A stretch of 20,773 nt of DNA from an uncultured Bacteroidaceae bacterium (GCA_904501945.1 CAJGCU010000034.1:1-20773), one strand, 5' to 3'; shown: positions 1 to 8,099, counted from the stretch's first letter. Program-made: numbers and translations. Notes: a model not told the origin generated them from the letters alone.

Positions 1-309
1 CGCCTCGTTATAATCATTGTCAATCAAGACGTCTGCTGTTTGTTCTTCAATCGGGGTGGATGATGGCATCGAAATGAACTTTAGTGCAATAGTCGCAACA
101 AGCACGAGAGATGCTGCGATGGATATTGTGCTTATCCAAAGATTGCGGCGGTTGCGCTGTATGCTTATCACTTTTGTTTCTTTTCCTGCGGATTCTTCAG
201 GAATCTGTGCCATGATACGAGCTGTCAGATTGTCGAAATATTCGTCAGAAACCTTAAATGGGTATCTGCCACATTCCTGATTCAATATTCGGTTATCTTT
301 TTTACTCAT
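1..309 (-). CDS. Putative membrane anti-sigma factor, N-terminal part (truncated by window edge)
   Basis: The minus strand is open from ATG at 309 to the left edge (103 codons, no stop). The translation begins MSKKDNRILNQECGRYPF. It has a polar N-terminal cytoplasmic part of about 55 residues, then a hydrophobic segment at about residues 57-77 (WISTISIAASLVLVATIALK), then a polar region. It lies 69 bp downstream of the ECF sigma factor gene on the same strand. A short cytoplasmic domain plus a single membrane segment, directly behind an ECF sigma gene, is the usual layout of an anti-sigma factor that tethers the sigma at the membrane. No HXXXCXXC zinc motif is visible, so it is not a classic ZAS-type protein. 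The function rests on context and topology only. Confidence 0.7.
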   Translation of the reverse strand, partial: MSKKDNRILNQECGRYPFKVSDEYFDNLTARIMAQIPEESAGKETKVISIQRNRRNLWISTISIAASLVLVATIALKFISMPSSTPIEEQTADVLIDNDYNEA

Positions 310-378
310 ACTTTTTGGTTTTTAGTTTGTTAGTTGGACGTTCTAATTTAGCGAAGGTTTAATTTGGATGCTATTTTT

Positions 379-924
379 TTATTCTTTTGATTTGATAAAA
401 GTTGTTATTTTTTCTACGGCAATATGATATGATGCTTTTAATGCGCCAATGCTAGTGCCGACCAATTCGGAAATTTCCTCGTATTTCTTATCTTCGAAGT
501 ATTTGAGGCAGAAAACTTGTCGTTGTTTGGCTGGTAGCGTGGAAACAGCCTGCATCAGGAGTTTTTGTGTTGCATCTCCATCGAAATACTCATCTGCTTC
601 AAAATTTGCTTGCTCGGTAAAGTCTTCATCATCAATAGAGTATAATTGTTTGCGTTGTTTTAGAAATGTAATTGCTTCATTGTGAGCTATTCTGTATAAC
701 CATGTATACATGGCAGAATCCCCTTTGAATCTTTCTATCCCTTTCCATGCTTTGATGAAAGTATTCTGGAGTACATCGTCGGTGTCATCATGGTTTTGTA
801 GGATGTAATGTATTTGCCAATACAATTGGCGTGAATAGACGTTGACAATACTCTCGAAGGCTCTTCGCCTGGTGAGAGGATTTTGCAACCTGTTTAATAT
901 GTCTTGTTCGTCTATTTTTCCCAT
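379..924 (-). CDS. ECF-type RNA polymerase sigma-70 family sigma factor
   Basis: This 181-residue protein has the two-domain layout of group 4 (ECF) sigma factors, which direct RNA polymerase to a small stress or envelope regulon. Region 2 spans about residues 22-92, with the DDxxQNTFIKAWKGIERFKG and MYTWLYRIAHNEA stretches that melt and read the -10 element. Region 4 spans about residues 124-176, with LPAKQRQVFCLKYFEDKKYEEI followed by a helix-turn-helix (ISELVGTSIGALKASYHIAVEKI) for the -35 element. No region 1 or 3 is present, as expected. The following gene on the same strand is a probable anti-sigma factor, so the pair likely forms a signal-controlled switch. No TAnnTTTG box was found upstream, so it could be autoregulated from its own type of promoter. 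The family call is firm; the regulon is unknown. Confidence 0.93.
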   Translation of the reverse strand: MGKIDEQDILNRLQNPLTRRRAFESIVNVYSRQLYWQIHYILQNHDDTDDVLQNTFIKAWKGIERFKGDSAMYTWLYRIAHNEAITFLKQRKQLYSIDDEDFTEQANFEADEYFDGDATQKLLMQAVSTLPAKQRQVFCLKYFEDKKYEEISELVGTSIGALKASYHIAVEKITTFIKSKE

Positions 925-985
925 TATCTTTATTCTCCTAATTTGACAAAATTGGCAGGAAATGGTTTAATATAATTAAAAAGAA

Positions 986-1031
986 AAGTGAAAGTACAGT
1001 GTATCTTGCAAGAGAAAACCGACTTTCACTT
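986..1031 (-). terminator. Intrinsic terminator of the small CTD protein gene
   Basis: A perfect 10-bp inverted repeat (986-995 with 1022-1031, arm AAGTGAAAGT) lies 24 bp past the stop of the gene at 1055-1372. On the minus strand the hairpin is followed by TTTTCTTTTTAATT, a good U-tract. The 26-nt loop is longer than usual. Confidence 0.6.
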
Positions 1032-1054
1032 ATATGTTGCTGTTAAATAATTAT

Positions 1055-1372
1055 TTAGTGCAAATAAATTTTGCGTGTAAGCTTGCCTATTTTGACGATA
1101 TAATATCCTTTGTGTAATTGAGATAACTCGTATGTTTTTGAGTCGCTTTCAATACGTTGTGTATATACTTTCTCGCCTATGAGGCTAAAGATTTCTAGAA
1201 CATTCCCTTCTGCATGTTTTACCTGCAAATAGGTTTTGCTGATAGTTACAACAATCTGGTTCTGCTCCATTTCAGGTTGAGAAGAATTGTCTTGTGCCAT
1301 CATTCCACATGGTATAGCCAGGCAAACTGCAATTAGAAGGACTTTAATTATGTTTAATAGGTTTTGTACCAT
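1055..1372 (-). CDS. Small secreted protein consisting mainly of a T9SS-type C-terminal sorting domain
   Basis: I chose the start at 1372 (106 residues, MVQNLLNIIKVLL...). The reading frame stays open to an ATG at 1447, but the promoter at 1392-1423 lies inside that extension. The protein has a clear signal peptide (about residues 1-26, ending GMMAQ), a short polar linker, and then about 65 residues ending GYYIVKIGKLTRKIYLH. The pattern VLEIFSLIGEKVYTQ...YELSQLHKGYYIVKIG...KIYLH matches the beta-sandwich C-terminal domain (Por_Secre_tail type) that sends cargo through the type IX secretion system. Here almost no cargo is attached. Known family members sit at the ends of large secreted enzymes, so a free-standing one is odd: it could be a remnant of a larger protein or a small surface protein. 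It is monocistronic, with its own promoter and terminator. Confidence 0.7.
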   Translation of the reverse strand: MVQNLLNIIKVLLIAVCLAIPCGMMAQDNSSQPEMEQNQIVVTISKTYLQVKHAEGNVLEIFSLIGEKVYTQRIESDSKTYELSQLHKGYYIVKIGKLTRKIYLH

Positions 1373-1391
1373 AAAAATGCATTTTATTGTG

Positions 1392-1423
1392 CAAATATAT
1401 GTTTTTTTTTCAATATAACCAAA
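1392..1423 (-). promoter_or_regulatory. Bacteroidota-type promoter of the small CTD protein gene
   Basis: Minus strand: -33 TTTG at 1420-1423, a 20-nt spacer, and -7 box TATATTTG at 1392-1399 (consensus TAnnTTTG). The predicted RNA start falls shortly before the ATG at 1372, which argues against the longer start at 1447. Confidence 0.65.
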
Positions 1424-1691
1424 TTTTTTTGGGGGGTATATCATCATTTTAGTGTTTTTTACGGAAGGACAAGGATTTCTTGTTTGAATATTTTGTGGAA
1501 ATGGTTCTTGCTTATGTAGTAAGGTCTTATGGAATAATAATAGGAATTTATGGTAAAAAGATCATGTTGTGCCATGTTAGCTTATAAAGCAATAGCTCTT
1601 TGTTATATGAAGCGGTATGCTGCTTGAAAATGAAGCAATGTGCCATCACGGAGTCTGTTTAAGGTATTCTGGTATGTTTTTAAGTTTGTTA

Positions 1692-1733
1692 ATATAAAGA
1701 GAAGACGGAAATGTTTCCGTCTTCTCTTTATAT
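1692..1733 (-). terminator. Terminator hairpin downstream of the foldase gene
   Basis: A perfect 20-bp inverted repeat (1692-1711 with 1714-1733, core GAAGACGGAAA) lies 25 bp past the foldase stop codon. Both flanks are A/T rich, and the nominal loop is only 2 nt, so the real hairpin opens at the top. The remaining intergenic sequence, 1448-1691, shows no gene or recognisable site. Confidence 0.7.
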
Positions 1734-1757
1734 ATAAATAATGTGTAGTTATTCTTT

Positions 1758-3908
1758 TTAGAAGAACTTGTAGCGGCTATCTTTTACGTTTGCTTTGAGA
1801 TAGAGCGTATTGATGATTGCGTTAGAAACGTAACGGTAGTTGTTCATTGCTGCAGCGTTCTGCTCTGACTTAGCATCATATTGCTCTGATGTCTTGGTCT
1901 TGTTGAGTGTCTGGAACATATAAACACCATTTTTACCCTTGATAGGACCTGCAAATTCGTCTTTTGCAGTCTTGTAGGCAGCAGCGCCAATTGCTGGCTC
2001 GGAAGTGGTTGTGGCTGCAATAAATGTAGGAGCGCTAAATGAAACGTGCTTGACTGTGTCGATGATGGCATCTTGCACGCTCTTTGCTTCTTCAATATTC
2101 TTTACATTTTTAGCAGATTCGTAGATTTTATCAATCTTTTTCTCAGTCATGAGTTCTTCTTTGAGCACTTCTGTCATCTTTTCAGCAGAGCGATAACCGG
2201 CTTTGTTAATACCTGTGAGTGCCACGAGGAGGAGACGGTCGTTATTGCCACATTCATAGAGTGGAGATACGTCGCCAACTTCAGCCTCGTCAAATACCCA
2301 CTTCAACGCTTCGCGAGTTGCACGAATGTTTGCAATGTTGTGAGCTGAATTAGTCAAATCGTTGATTGGGCGAACATTGTAACCATTTTTAGCGGCATTC
2401 TCTTCGATTTGTTCAAGTGTTGTGTTTTCTGCGACGAAAGAAGAAAATTTGTTGTACTCTCTGTTGTATGTTTCGTCTGAGAATTTGAGTTCCTTTACAA
2501 CTGCTGCAATATTGTACTTGGTTACAGGATTTGCAGTTTCCAATACTTGGAGTATAACTGTTGCGCCGCTGTCGAATTTCAATTTCTTTGTCTCACCGGC
2601 CTTCATTCCGTAGAGTGTGCTGATAAACAGGGAGTTGTCAATATCAAGTGATGCGTTTTGGAACTGGTCAGAAACAATCCATGCTGAATCGCTAGCTTGA
2701 TTGTATTTCTTGGCGATTTCTCCAAACTGAGCGCCGCTGTTCAAAGCAGTGATGATGCTGTCTGCCTTGATAGCAATGTCTGCTGCATCCTTGCCTACAA
2801 CACCAAGTTGACGGAAGAGTACAGAGTCTGCCTGAACGGTTTTGCCAATCACTTTGTAAGTGTAGTAAGTGTTAGTCAAAGCATCGTATGTAACAGGCTT
2901 TACGCTGCCAACAACCGCAGAATCCAGAGTCGATGCAATCATTGATGGGAAAGCCTCTGCTGTTTTGTAAATGTCAGAGTAAGGAATGAGAGATGCAGCT
3001 TGTCTTACAACATTGCCGGCTGTAGTACTGTTTGCTGCATCATTCAATTTTGCAGCAATCTCATCCATTTCTGCTTCTGTTGCTTCTTTGTCTGTAACGT
3101 TTGCAACAACAGGGATGTCGATAATCTTGATGTCACGAGTTTCAATATATTGCTGGTACTCTTCTTTTTCTGCATTGTACTTAGCTTTGATTTCTTCGTC
3201 AGAAACAGTTACTTCATCGTCTTTTACAGAAGATGCAGGAATCGCTGCAAGAAGAATATCAGCCTCGTCAGCACGACTGTCGAAGGCCATCTTTGCTTCT
3301 ACAGGATTAGAGAGGAAACTCTGTGAAAGGAGAGCCTGGTATTTCTGCATGAGCAACTGGTCGCGAATCTGACGCTGTGCGAAGAGGTAGTACTGATAGA
3401 TGTCTTCGTAAGCTTCAGGAATCTGTGTACCTGCATCTTTCAACTTCTTGTACTCAGAAAGGAATCCGCTGAGTATAGAGAAATCGTAACGATTAGTTTG
3501 CTGGTTCATGAAGATTGGCACTTGGAGCATCTGGCTATAGCCACTTCTGATAACATCAGAAACTTCGTCGTCAGAAACTGCCAAGCCAAGTTCTTCACAC
3601 TGCTTCTGGATGAGCTGTGACTGAATGTAAGTCTGCCAAGCCTCGTCCTTGATGCGGTTCAGCTCGTCCTCGTTGAAAGAACTTTTCTGCTGAACAATCT
3701 CATAGTAACCCTCGAGGTCATCAATCATTTTCTGATACTCTTGGATTGAAACGGATTTGCCATTCACTTCTCCAATCTGCTGGCTGGAGTTCTGGAAAAG
3801 GCTTTCCAGGCCTCTGAAAAGGTCCCCTGCAACAAAGAAGAAGAGTGCTACGGCAATGATTGTAACAAGGAGTACTCCCTTGCTTCTAATTTTTTGTAAT
3901 GCTGCCAT
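1758..3908 (-). CDS. Membrane-anchored peptidyl-prolyl cis-trans isomerase (PpiD/SurA-like periplasmic foldase)
   Basis: This 716-residue protein has the length and layout of the Bacteroidota PpiD-like SurA_N/rotamase family. It starts with a short basic cytoplasmic end, then one membrane helix at about residues 11-30 (GVLLVTIIAVALFFFVAGDL), then a large periplasmic chaperone part. The N-terminal chaperone lobe begins at IGEVNGKSVSIQEYQKMIDD, a motif typical of SurA_N_3. A parvulin-like rotamase region lies in the middle (about residues 340-460: KTVQADSVLFRQLGVV ... FGEIAKKYNQASDSAW). A C-terminal lobe closes the chaperone cradle. Such proteins help newly exported envelope proteins fold, especially outer-membrane barrels. 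The gene lies downstream of the lptC cluster but has its own promoter and terminator. Whether the parvulin domain is catalytic or only a chaperone cannot be told here. Confidence 0.9.
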   Translation of the reverse strand: MAALQKIRSKGVLLVTIIAVALFFFVAGDLFRGLESLFQNSSQQIGEVNGKSVSIQEYQKMIDDLEGYYEIVQQKSSFNEDELNRIKDEAWQTYIQSQLIQKQCEELGLAVSDDEVSDVIRSGYSQMLQVPIFMNQQTNRYDFSILSGFLSEYKKLKDAGTQIPEAYEDIYQYYLFAQRQIRDQLLMQKYQALLSQSFLSNPVEAKMAFDSRADEADILLAAIPASSVKDDEVTVSDEEIKAKYNAEKEEYQQYIETRDIKIIDIPVVANVTDKEATEAEMDEIAAKLNDAANSTTAGNVVRQAASLIPYSDIYKTAEAFPSMIASTLDSAVVGSVKPVTYDALTNTYYTYKVIGKTVQADSVLFRQLGVVGKDAADIAIKADSIITALNSGAQFGEIAKKYNQASDSAWIVSDQFQNASLDIDNSLFISTLYGMKAGETKKLKFDSGATVILQVLETANPVTKYNIAAVVKELKFSDETYNREYNKFSSFVAENTTLEQIEENAAKNGYNVRPINDLTNSAHNIANIRATREALKWVFDEAEVGDVSPLYECGNNDRLLLVALTGINKAGYRSAEKMTEVLKEELMTEKKIDKIYESAKNVKNIEEAKSVQDAIIDTVKHVSFSAPTFIAATTTSEPAIGAAAYKTAKDEFAGPIKGKNGVYMFQTLNKTKTSEQYDAKSEQNAAAMNNYRYVSNAIINTLYLKANVKDSRYKFF

Positions 3909-4002
3909 TTTTTAATTATTTTTTATTGTTTATTTTTTTCGTTATTAATGGTATGATCTTACGAAATTAGGTGTCGTTCGTACACGAATTCGCAAAATCA
4001 TG

Positions 4003-4010
4003 CAAAAGTA
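4003..4010 (-). promoter_or_regulatory. -7 box of the foldase gene promoter
   Basis: Minus strand TACTTTTG matches TAnnTTTG exactly. It leaves a 5' untranslated leader of about 90 nt before the ATG at 3908. No clear -33 TTTG at the usual distance was seen. Confidence 0.5.
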
Positions 4011-4149
4011 CAAAAAAAAACTTACTTTAGCATGATATTCAGTAAGATTTTTTCACATTGTTTTCGTTTTGTGTGTTTCATAACAATCTATTTCTTCTGT
4101 TGCGATGAGTTTTTGCCTCTATTGGGGATGAAAATGGCAGATTAAAATG

Positions 4150-4193
4150 AGTGTACCCCTCGGGTTCACCACAACGGCCCTGAGGGGTACACT
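4150..4193. repeat. GTACCCCTCGGGT palindromic intergenic repeat, copy A
   Basis: The arms 4150-4164 (AGTGTACCCCTCGGG) and 4179-4193 (CCTGAGGGGTACACT) form a 15-bp stem with one G-T pair. The core GTACCCCTCGGGT recurs three times, including inverted, at 16468-16530. It sits in the 474-bp gap between the foldase and lptC genes, away from any coding sequence. Confidence 0.7.
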
Positions 4194-4197
4194 TAAA

Positions 4198-4224
4198 TAA
4201 CGTGAATTCGTCGAACTCACGTTA
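4198..4224. repeat. Inverted repeat TAACGTGA..TCACGTTA between foldase and lptC
   Basis: The arms 4198-4210 and 4212-4224 are complementary at 12 of 13 positions (TAACGTGA-n-TTCG / CGAA-n-TCACGTTA). It immediately follows the GTACCCCT palindrome. It could be an operator-like dyad or part of the same repeat element. There is no U-tract, so a terminator is unlikely. Confidence 0.45.
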
Positions 4225-4289
4225 AATAATAAGAAAAAAGAGTAAAAAGACTTATGGGGGAATCTCTGATTTGAATGATTGGATAAATA

Positions 4290-4339
4290 AAAATCGATGC
4301 GCCCCACACCGATGAAGAGGTGTGGGGCGCATCGATTTT
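4290..4339 (-). terminator. Strong intrinsic terminator of the barrel protein-TPR-lptC cluster
   Basis: A perfect 21-bp stem (4290-4310 with 4319-4339) with a GC-rich core GCGCCCCACACC and an 8-nt loop lies 43 bp past the lptC stop. On the minus strand it is followed by a T-rich tract (TTTTTATTTA). This is the best terminator in the window. It separates the lptC cluster from the foldase gene. Confidence 0.85.
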
Positions 4340-4343
4340 ACAT

Positions 4344-4378
4344 TCTGCCTTACAAGGTAATTACGTTCTGCCGTTAGT
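4344..4378. repeat. 23-bp repeat family, one and a half units
   Basis: One unit at 4344-4366 with core CAAGGTAATTA is followed by the start of a second (TCTGCCGTTAG) at the same 23-bp period. It matches the array at 14584-14674 at about 25 of 34 positions, with the core identical. It lies just behind lptC. Confidence 0.5.
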
Positions 4379-4382
4379 CTCT

Positions 4383-5003
4383 TTATAGGCTGCCTTTGGG
4401 CGTTGTGTTAGCATGGCCGGGTTGTGCCGACAAGGTGCTTCTTTCGATAGGGAACTGCCCTTTTGATGCGTGAATGACATAGTCGGTCATTTCTTCATTG
4501 CTGTTGAAATCGTATCCGGATAATTTATGATTTTCCCCGTCAATTTCCATGAATGCAGTGGAGTATATGCGATGAGCACGCTGGTCCCAAAAGAGCAGGG
4601 AGGTCTTGAATGTCTCGCCTTTCAGGTTCTTGACAAGAACTCTGCCACGAAGTTCCCAGAGGCTTTTCTGGTTGTAGAAATAAGCGGTGTCGCATGAGAT
4701 GAAGGCATCGACTTCGTAGTTTTCATTGAAACGTTCAATGAAGAGACCTTTCTCGAAAGACCAGTATTGAGGGTCTTTCTTGTCGTAGATGTACCATTCT
4801 TCTGCTATTATTTTATAGCGAATGATGCCCGAGTCGCTGATGAGAGTGCTGACGCCAATGGATTGGAGTGTCGGCAATGAATCACGTACTCCAATGTCTG
4901 GTCCGACGACTTTGTCATCATTGCTGCACGATTGGAATGATAGCGTTGCAGCAGCCATAATGACTGCTGCAATGCTACTTATCTGTGTGATTCTCAATTT
5001 CAT
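4383..5003 (-). CDS. lptC: LPS export ABC transporter periplasmic protein LptC
   Basis: This 206-residue protein matches the LptC family, which takes lipopolysaccharide from the inner-membrane LptB2FG transporter and passes it to the LptA bridge. It starts with a hydrophobic signal (about residues 4-21) ending LSFQSC, so Cys26 is a likely lipid attachment site. The beta-jellyroll body shows characteristic stretches: GVSTLISDSGIIRYKI, EEWYIYDK, FEKGLFIERF, AYFYNQKSLWELRGRVLV and LLFWDQRAHRIYS. The last two are typical of LptC/OstA-like folds. It begins 7 bp after the stop of the TPR gene, so the two are certainly co-transcribed. A strong terminator follows. The LptF/G-type permease that should be its partner is encoded at 9432-10646 in this window. 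Confidence 0.9.
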   Translation of the reverse strand: MKLRITQISSIAAVIMAAATLSFQSCSNDDKVVGPDIGVRDSLPTLQSIGVSTLISDSGIIRYKIIAEEWYIYDKKDPQYWSFEKGLFIERFNENYEVDAFISCDTAYFYNQKSLWELRGRVLVKNLKGETFKTSLLFWDQRAHRIYSTAFMEIDGENHKLSGYDFNSNEEMTDYVIHASKGQFPIERSTLSAQPGHANTTPKGSL

Positions 5004-5010
5004 GTTTTGC

Positions 5011-6459
5011 TTAACGGAGGCGAAGTGTTGTTGTTTCTCCTGCTACGCTAACTTTCTGTCCAGCCTTGATGCCAGCAAAGAATGCTTCTGACTTTGGATA
5101 GTAGTATGAAGCATAAGTTGCTGCCTGACGATTTGCCTTTGCAGCAGTTGCAGGGTCAACAGCTTTTGCACGGTTGCAATAGTCTGTTGCGAGGCAATAG
5201 TAGTAGCTCTTCTGGAGGTGATCGCCTGTAGCAATGCGTACGATACAGCTTGCCTGAAGAAGGTATGCGTCACCATTAGAAGGATTAAATTGGAGAGACT
5301 TGCTACAGTACTGACGGCACTGGCTGATCTTTCCCTGCTTGAACATGAGCGCTGCTACGATGTATGAGTATTTAGCTTTTTTAGCTTCGTCTGTCTCGAG
5401 TTCGATAGCCTCATCAAAGTACTTGATTGCTCCTTCTACATCATCTTCTTTCAGCAGTCTTGAAGCCTTACCGATGGCTGCCTGTGGAGTCTTGTTGATC
5501 TGGTAAGCATAGTCTGCTGCTGTATAGTAGATGTTGGATTTGTCACATTCAAACTTGTTGAGGATGGCAAGTACAGCGTTGAGATATTCAAGATTAGTCT
5601 TGTTTGCTTCAACTTGTGCTGAATAGATTCTTTCGAGAGCTTCACAGTCTGCTGCACCTGAAGATACAAACAGGTCGTTAGCCTGAGTTTGTGTCGGCTG
5701 GTAAGCAGTAATGATTTTTTCTGCTTCAGGGTGGAGCTTGATTTGCTCTACCCATTTTGTCGAATCTTCTGATTCTGGATCAGCAGGGATTGTTTCAGAT
5801 GGGTATTCTTTTGCCTGTTCAAGAAGTCTATCGCAGATATCGTTGGTAAGCATGTAGTCCTGGATGAATTCCTGACGGATGTCAATGTTTGTCTTGTTGG
5901 CCATGTAACGACGGTATGAGCAGTCCATGAATGCGTAGAGTACGAATGCTTCAGTGTTTGGACCCATGTCGTTGATACCCTCTTTGAACATCTTGTAGGC
6001 AGTTTCGCTGTCCATGGTTGGGCAGAAATAGTAGTAGTCGTATGCTTTGCGACAGATGATATTACCTTTTGTGGATGTTGTTTTGGGAGTAGCGAAAGAA
6101 TTCAGTGCATCAAGGTTTGCGAGTCTCTGGTCATAAATTTTCATGAGCTTGTCGAAATACTCCTTCTTTTTAGCGGCATCTGTTTCTTTCTGAATGAGTG
6201 TTTCAAACATCCAGGCACCATCGGTATAGACGCGTATCATTGAAAGTGGAGCTTTCTCGAATACATATTCCCAGGGCTCAAGAGCTTCGAGGTAGTCTTG
6301 TGATTTAAATGATTCCTGATAGAGGCTTAAGCTTCCAAGAACATCGATAGAATCCTGTCCATGGCCAATACGGTCGTAGATGGTTGTTCCCTTGAGGTCT
6401 TGTGCCGAAGCGGCAGCAGAGACTAAAGCCATTGTGAATGTCAAAAGAATTTTTTTCAT
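5011..6459 (-). CDS. Secreted/periplasmic tetratricopeptide repeat protein
   Basis: This 482-residue protein begins with a signal peptide (MKKILLTFTMALVSAAASAQ, cleavage about residue 20). Helical repeats follow. The N-terminal half has lysine- and glutamate-rich helices with TPR-like spacing (LSLYQESFKSQDYLEALEPW, about residues 46-65). The C-terminal part, about residues 330-450, has clearer TPRs (KEDDVEGAIKYFDEAIELE, FKQGKISQCRQYCSKSLQFNPSNGDAYLLQA, CNRAKAVDPATAAK). TPRs scaffold protein complexes, and in Bacteroidota such exported TPR proteins often serve the envelope. It is followed by lptC 7 bp later and preceded by an outer-membrane barrel gene, suggesting a role in outer-membrane assembly, but no specific partner can be named. 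A TAnnTTTG box lies upstream. Confidence 0.85.
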   Translation of the reverse strand: MKKILLTFTMALVSAAASAQDLKGTTIYDRIGHGQDSIDVLGSLSLYQESFKSQDYLEALEPWEYVFEKAPLSMIRVYTDGAWMFETLIQKETDAAKKKEYFDKLMKIYDQRLANLDALNSFATPKTTSTKGNIICRKAYDYYYFCPTMDSETAYKMFKEGINDMGPNTEAFVLYAFMDCSYRRYMANKTNIDIRQEFIQDYMLTNDICDRLLEQAKEYPSETIPADPESEDSTKWVEQIKLHPEAEKIITAYQPTQTQANDLFVSSGAADCEALERIYSAQVEANKTNLEYLNAVLAILNKFECDKSNIYYTAADYAYQINKTPQAAIGKASRLLKEDDVEGAIKYFDEAIELETDEAKKAKYSYIVAALMFKQGKISQCRQYCSKSLQFNPSNGDAYLLQASCIVRIATGDHLQKSYYYCLATDYCNRAKAVDPATAAKANRQAATYASYYYPKSEAFFAGIKAGQKVSVAGETTTLRLR

Positions 6460-6503
6460 AATTTGTTATAGTTAGAATTTTCGATTTTGTGTTTATTCGT
6501 ATG

Positions 6504-6511
6504 CAAAGATA
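6504..6511 (-). promoter_or_regulatory. -7 box of the TPR-lptC promoter
   Basis: Minus strand TATCTTTG matches TAnnTTTG, about 45 bp before the TPR gene ATG at 6459. A CAAA (TTTG on the minus strand) at 6526-6529 is closer than the usual 19-20 nt. It may give the TPR-lptC pair its own transcript in addition to read-through from the barrel gene. Confidence 0.45.
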
Positions 6512-6611
6512 ATAGAAGGGAATTACAAAATGAAAGTTTCTTCCCTTTTTTTGTAGGTAAGTTGCTTTTTCGGATGGGGATTTTCCTATTTAACCATCTA
6601 CAAGTCTTTGA

Positions 6612-7970
6612 TTATTGTACTTTCCATTTTTCAAACCATCGTTCGCTGAATGACACTCCAATGCAGAATTTTAGATAATTCTCTTTTAGGGCACTTTGGC
6701 GCATGGTTGCTGCGTTCAGATATGGGATGTTTGCATGTACCCATTGAACAGAAAAGTTGATTCGAGGAATGTTGTAATAAATATGTTTGTTTGCAATGGG
6801 GAATGTTATACCTGCAGAAAGGCCAAATTCGTAAGGCTTGTCTGTGACTGTCCCCGTGATGTCAGCTTTTGCATAAGTTTTTGAATAATAGGCACCAGCC
6901 TTGTAGGTACATCGGCTGAAATAGCTGTCTGGTGATGATGCGTTTGGAATCCAATCAAATCCTGCTGCCAATTTTGTGCGGTCGTTCAGCTGACCTTTTG
7001 ATGATAGGTAATAGTTTGTTTGCGAGGAATTGTTGTTTGATAAGCTTGTTTGCTGATTGGGGAATTTGCAATCACTCCATTTCTGAAGTTCAAAATCAAT
7101 TCCAATGCGTAAATTGTTTGAACGATAGTAGGTTATACCTGCTGAAATGGAGTGTGGTAACTGAAATGCATTCTTGATTGTATCCGTAGATTCAGTCTCA
7201 ATTGTTGCATTGTTGAGAGTCTCATTTTTACGATAAGCATCATTGTTTACATGATGCCCCAAAGTGTATGTTGCGCCAATAACAATCTTATCCTTTTTGT
7301 TGATAGGCTGAATGTATTGAAGACCAGCCTGTAGGTTATAAGTGTTGATTTCTGCAGAATAGATACGTGCCATGCTGAAAGCAGATGATTCACTGAATGC
7401 CATGGTCATGTTGTGGGTATAATCACCCCACAGATAACTGGCATTGAAGCCAATAGATAAAGGCTTGATTGGACGCCAGCCCATACCCAGAAAAACTTCA
7501 CGCAAACCTCCGTCTCCATTGAAATTATAAGAGGACGTTACATTTTCTGTTCCAGAAAGTGCCTCGGCAGAAGAGGTGAAGTTATATTTGATGTTTGTAA
7601 TAGGCATGATTCCCAGCGTTACGCCCCAGTTTTTTGCTGCACGGAATTGAAATGCGAAATAGTCGAAACTAGTATTACGTATGTTCTGCTGCAGATTCCC
7701 CATCTTATAGTTTCCGTTTTGCAGAGACAGTCCTAAATCGAATAATGCAGTAAGAGAATCTGCCTCAGAGTAAGAAGCAGGGTTGGCAATATTGATTTGC
7801 TGACCATCACGGAAACCTTGGGCTACTCCAGCCATTCCCTTGTTGAATCCCATTGCTCGTTCGGATTGAATGCCAAATCCGTATCGAGAGTAAGGAGTAT
7901 TGATACCATTCTGAGCATGGCTGATGGTTGTAGAAAGTATGGTGATGATGAAAAATAATAATTTCTTCAT
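6612..7970 (-). CDS. Outer-membrane beta-barrel protein of unknown function
   Basis: This 452-residue protein has a signal peptide (MKKLLFFIITILSTTISHAQ) followed by NGINTPYSRYGFGIQSERAMGFNKGMAGVAQGF. That opening, and the phrase NIANPASYSEADSLTALFDLGLS, are typical of a FadL/PorP-like Bacteroidota barrel family. The rest alternates polar and aromatic residues in strand-length segments (FDYFAFQFRAAKNWGVTLG, KLAAGFDWIPNA, YEFGLSAGITFPI, INFSVQWVHANI). It ends YLKFCIGVSFSERWFEKWKVQ, where the terminal strand is aromatic-rich as the BAM signal requires. It has its own promoter and heads the cluster that includes the TPR protein and lptC 152 bp and more downstream. Substrate or partner is unknown. 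Confidence 0.82.
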   Translation of the reverse strand: MKKLLFFIITILSTTISHAQNGINTPYSRYGFGIQSERAMGFNKGMAGVAQGFRDGQQINIANPASYSEADSLTALFDLGLSLQNGNYKMGNLQQNIRNTSFDYFAFQFRAAKNWGVTLGIMPITNIKYNFTSSAEALSGTENVTSSYNFNGDGGLREVFLGMGWRPIKPLSIGFNASYLWGDYTHNMTMAFSESSAFSMARIYSAEINTYNLQAGLQYIQPINKKDKIVIGATYTLGHHVNNDAYRKNETLNNATIETESTDTIKNAFQLPHSISAGITYYRSNNLRIGIDFELQKWSDCKFPNQQTSLSNNNSSQTNYYLSSKGQLNDRTKLAAGFDWIPNASSPDSYFSRCTYKAGAYYSKTYAKADITGTVTDKPYEFGLSAGITFPIANKHIYYNIPRINFSVQWVHANIPYLNAATMRQSALKENYLKFCIGVSFSERWFEKWKVQ

Positions 7971-8006
7971 TATGTTGTTAAAAATATGTGAATCGTGAAT
8001 TTTTTA

Positions 8007-8038
8007 CAAAATTAGTCCTTTTTTAGTAAGTCGGCAAA
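8007..8038 (-). promoter_or_regulatory. Promoter of the barrel protein gene
   Basis: Minus strand: -33 TTTG at 8035-8038, 20-nt spacer, -7 box TAATTTTG at 8007-8014. The spacing equals that of the promoter at 1392-1423. The leader before the ATG at 7970 is about 30 nt. Confidence 0.65.
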
Positions 8039-8099
8039 CTTTCTGTTGTTTAGACAAGTTAAAAAAGCTGAAAGTTGCTTGAAAAGGCAGTTTTTTAAT

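Noticed and set aside
1373..1447. N-terminal extension of the small CTD protein from an ATG at 1447.
   Set aside because: A well-formed TTTG-20-TAnnTTTG promoter lies inside it, and the signal peptide starts properly at 1372.
2986..3372. Plus-strand ORFs opposite the foldase gene (also at 2046-2348 and 3000-3326).
   Set aside because: They are antisense shadows of the foldase frame with no recognisable domains or start signals.
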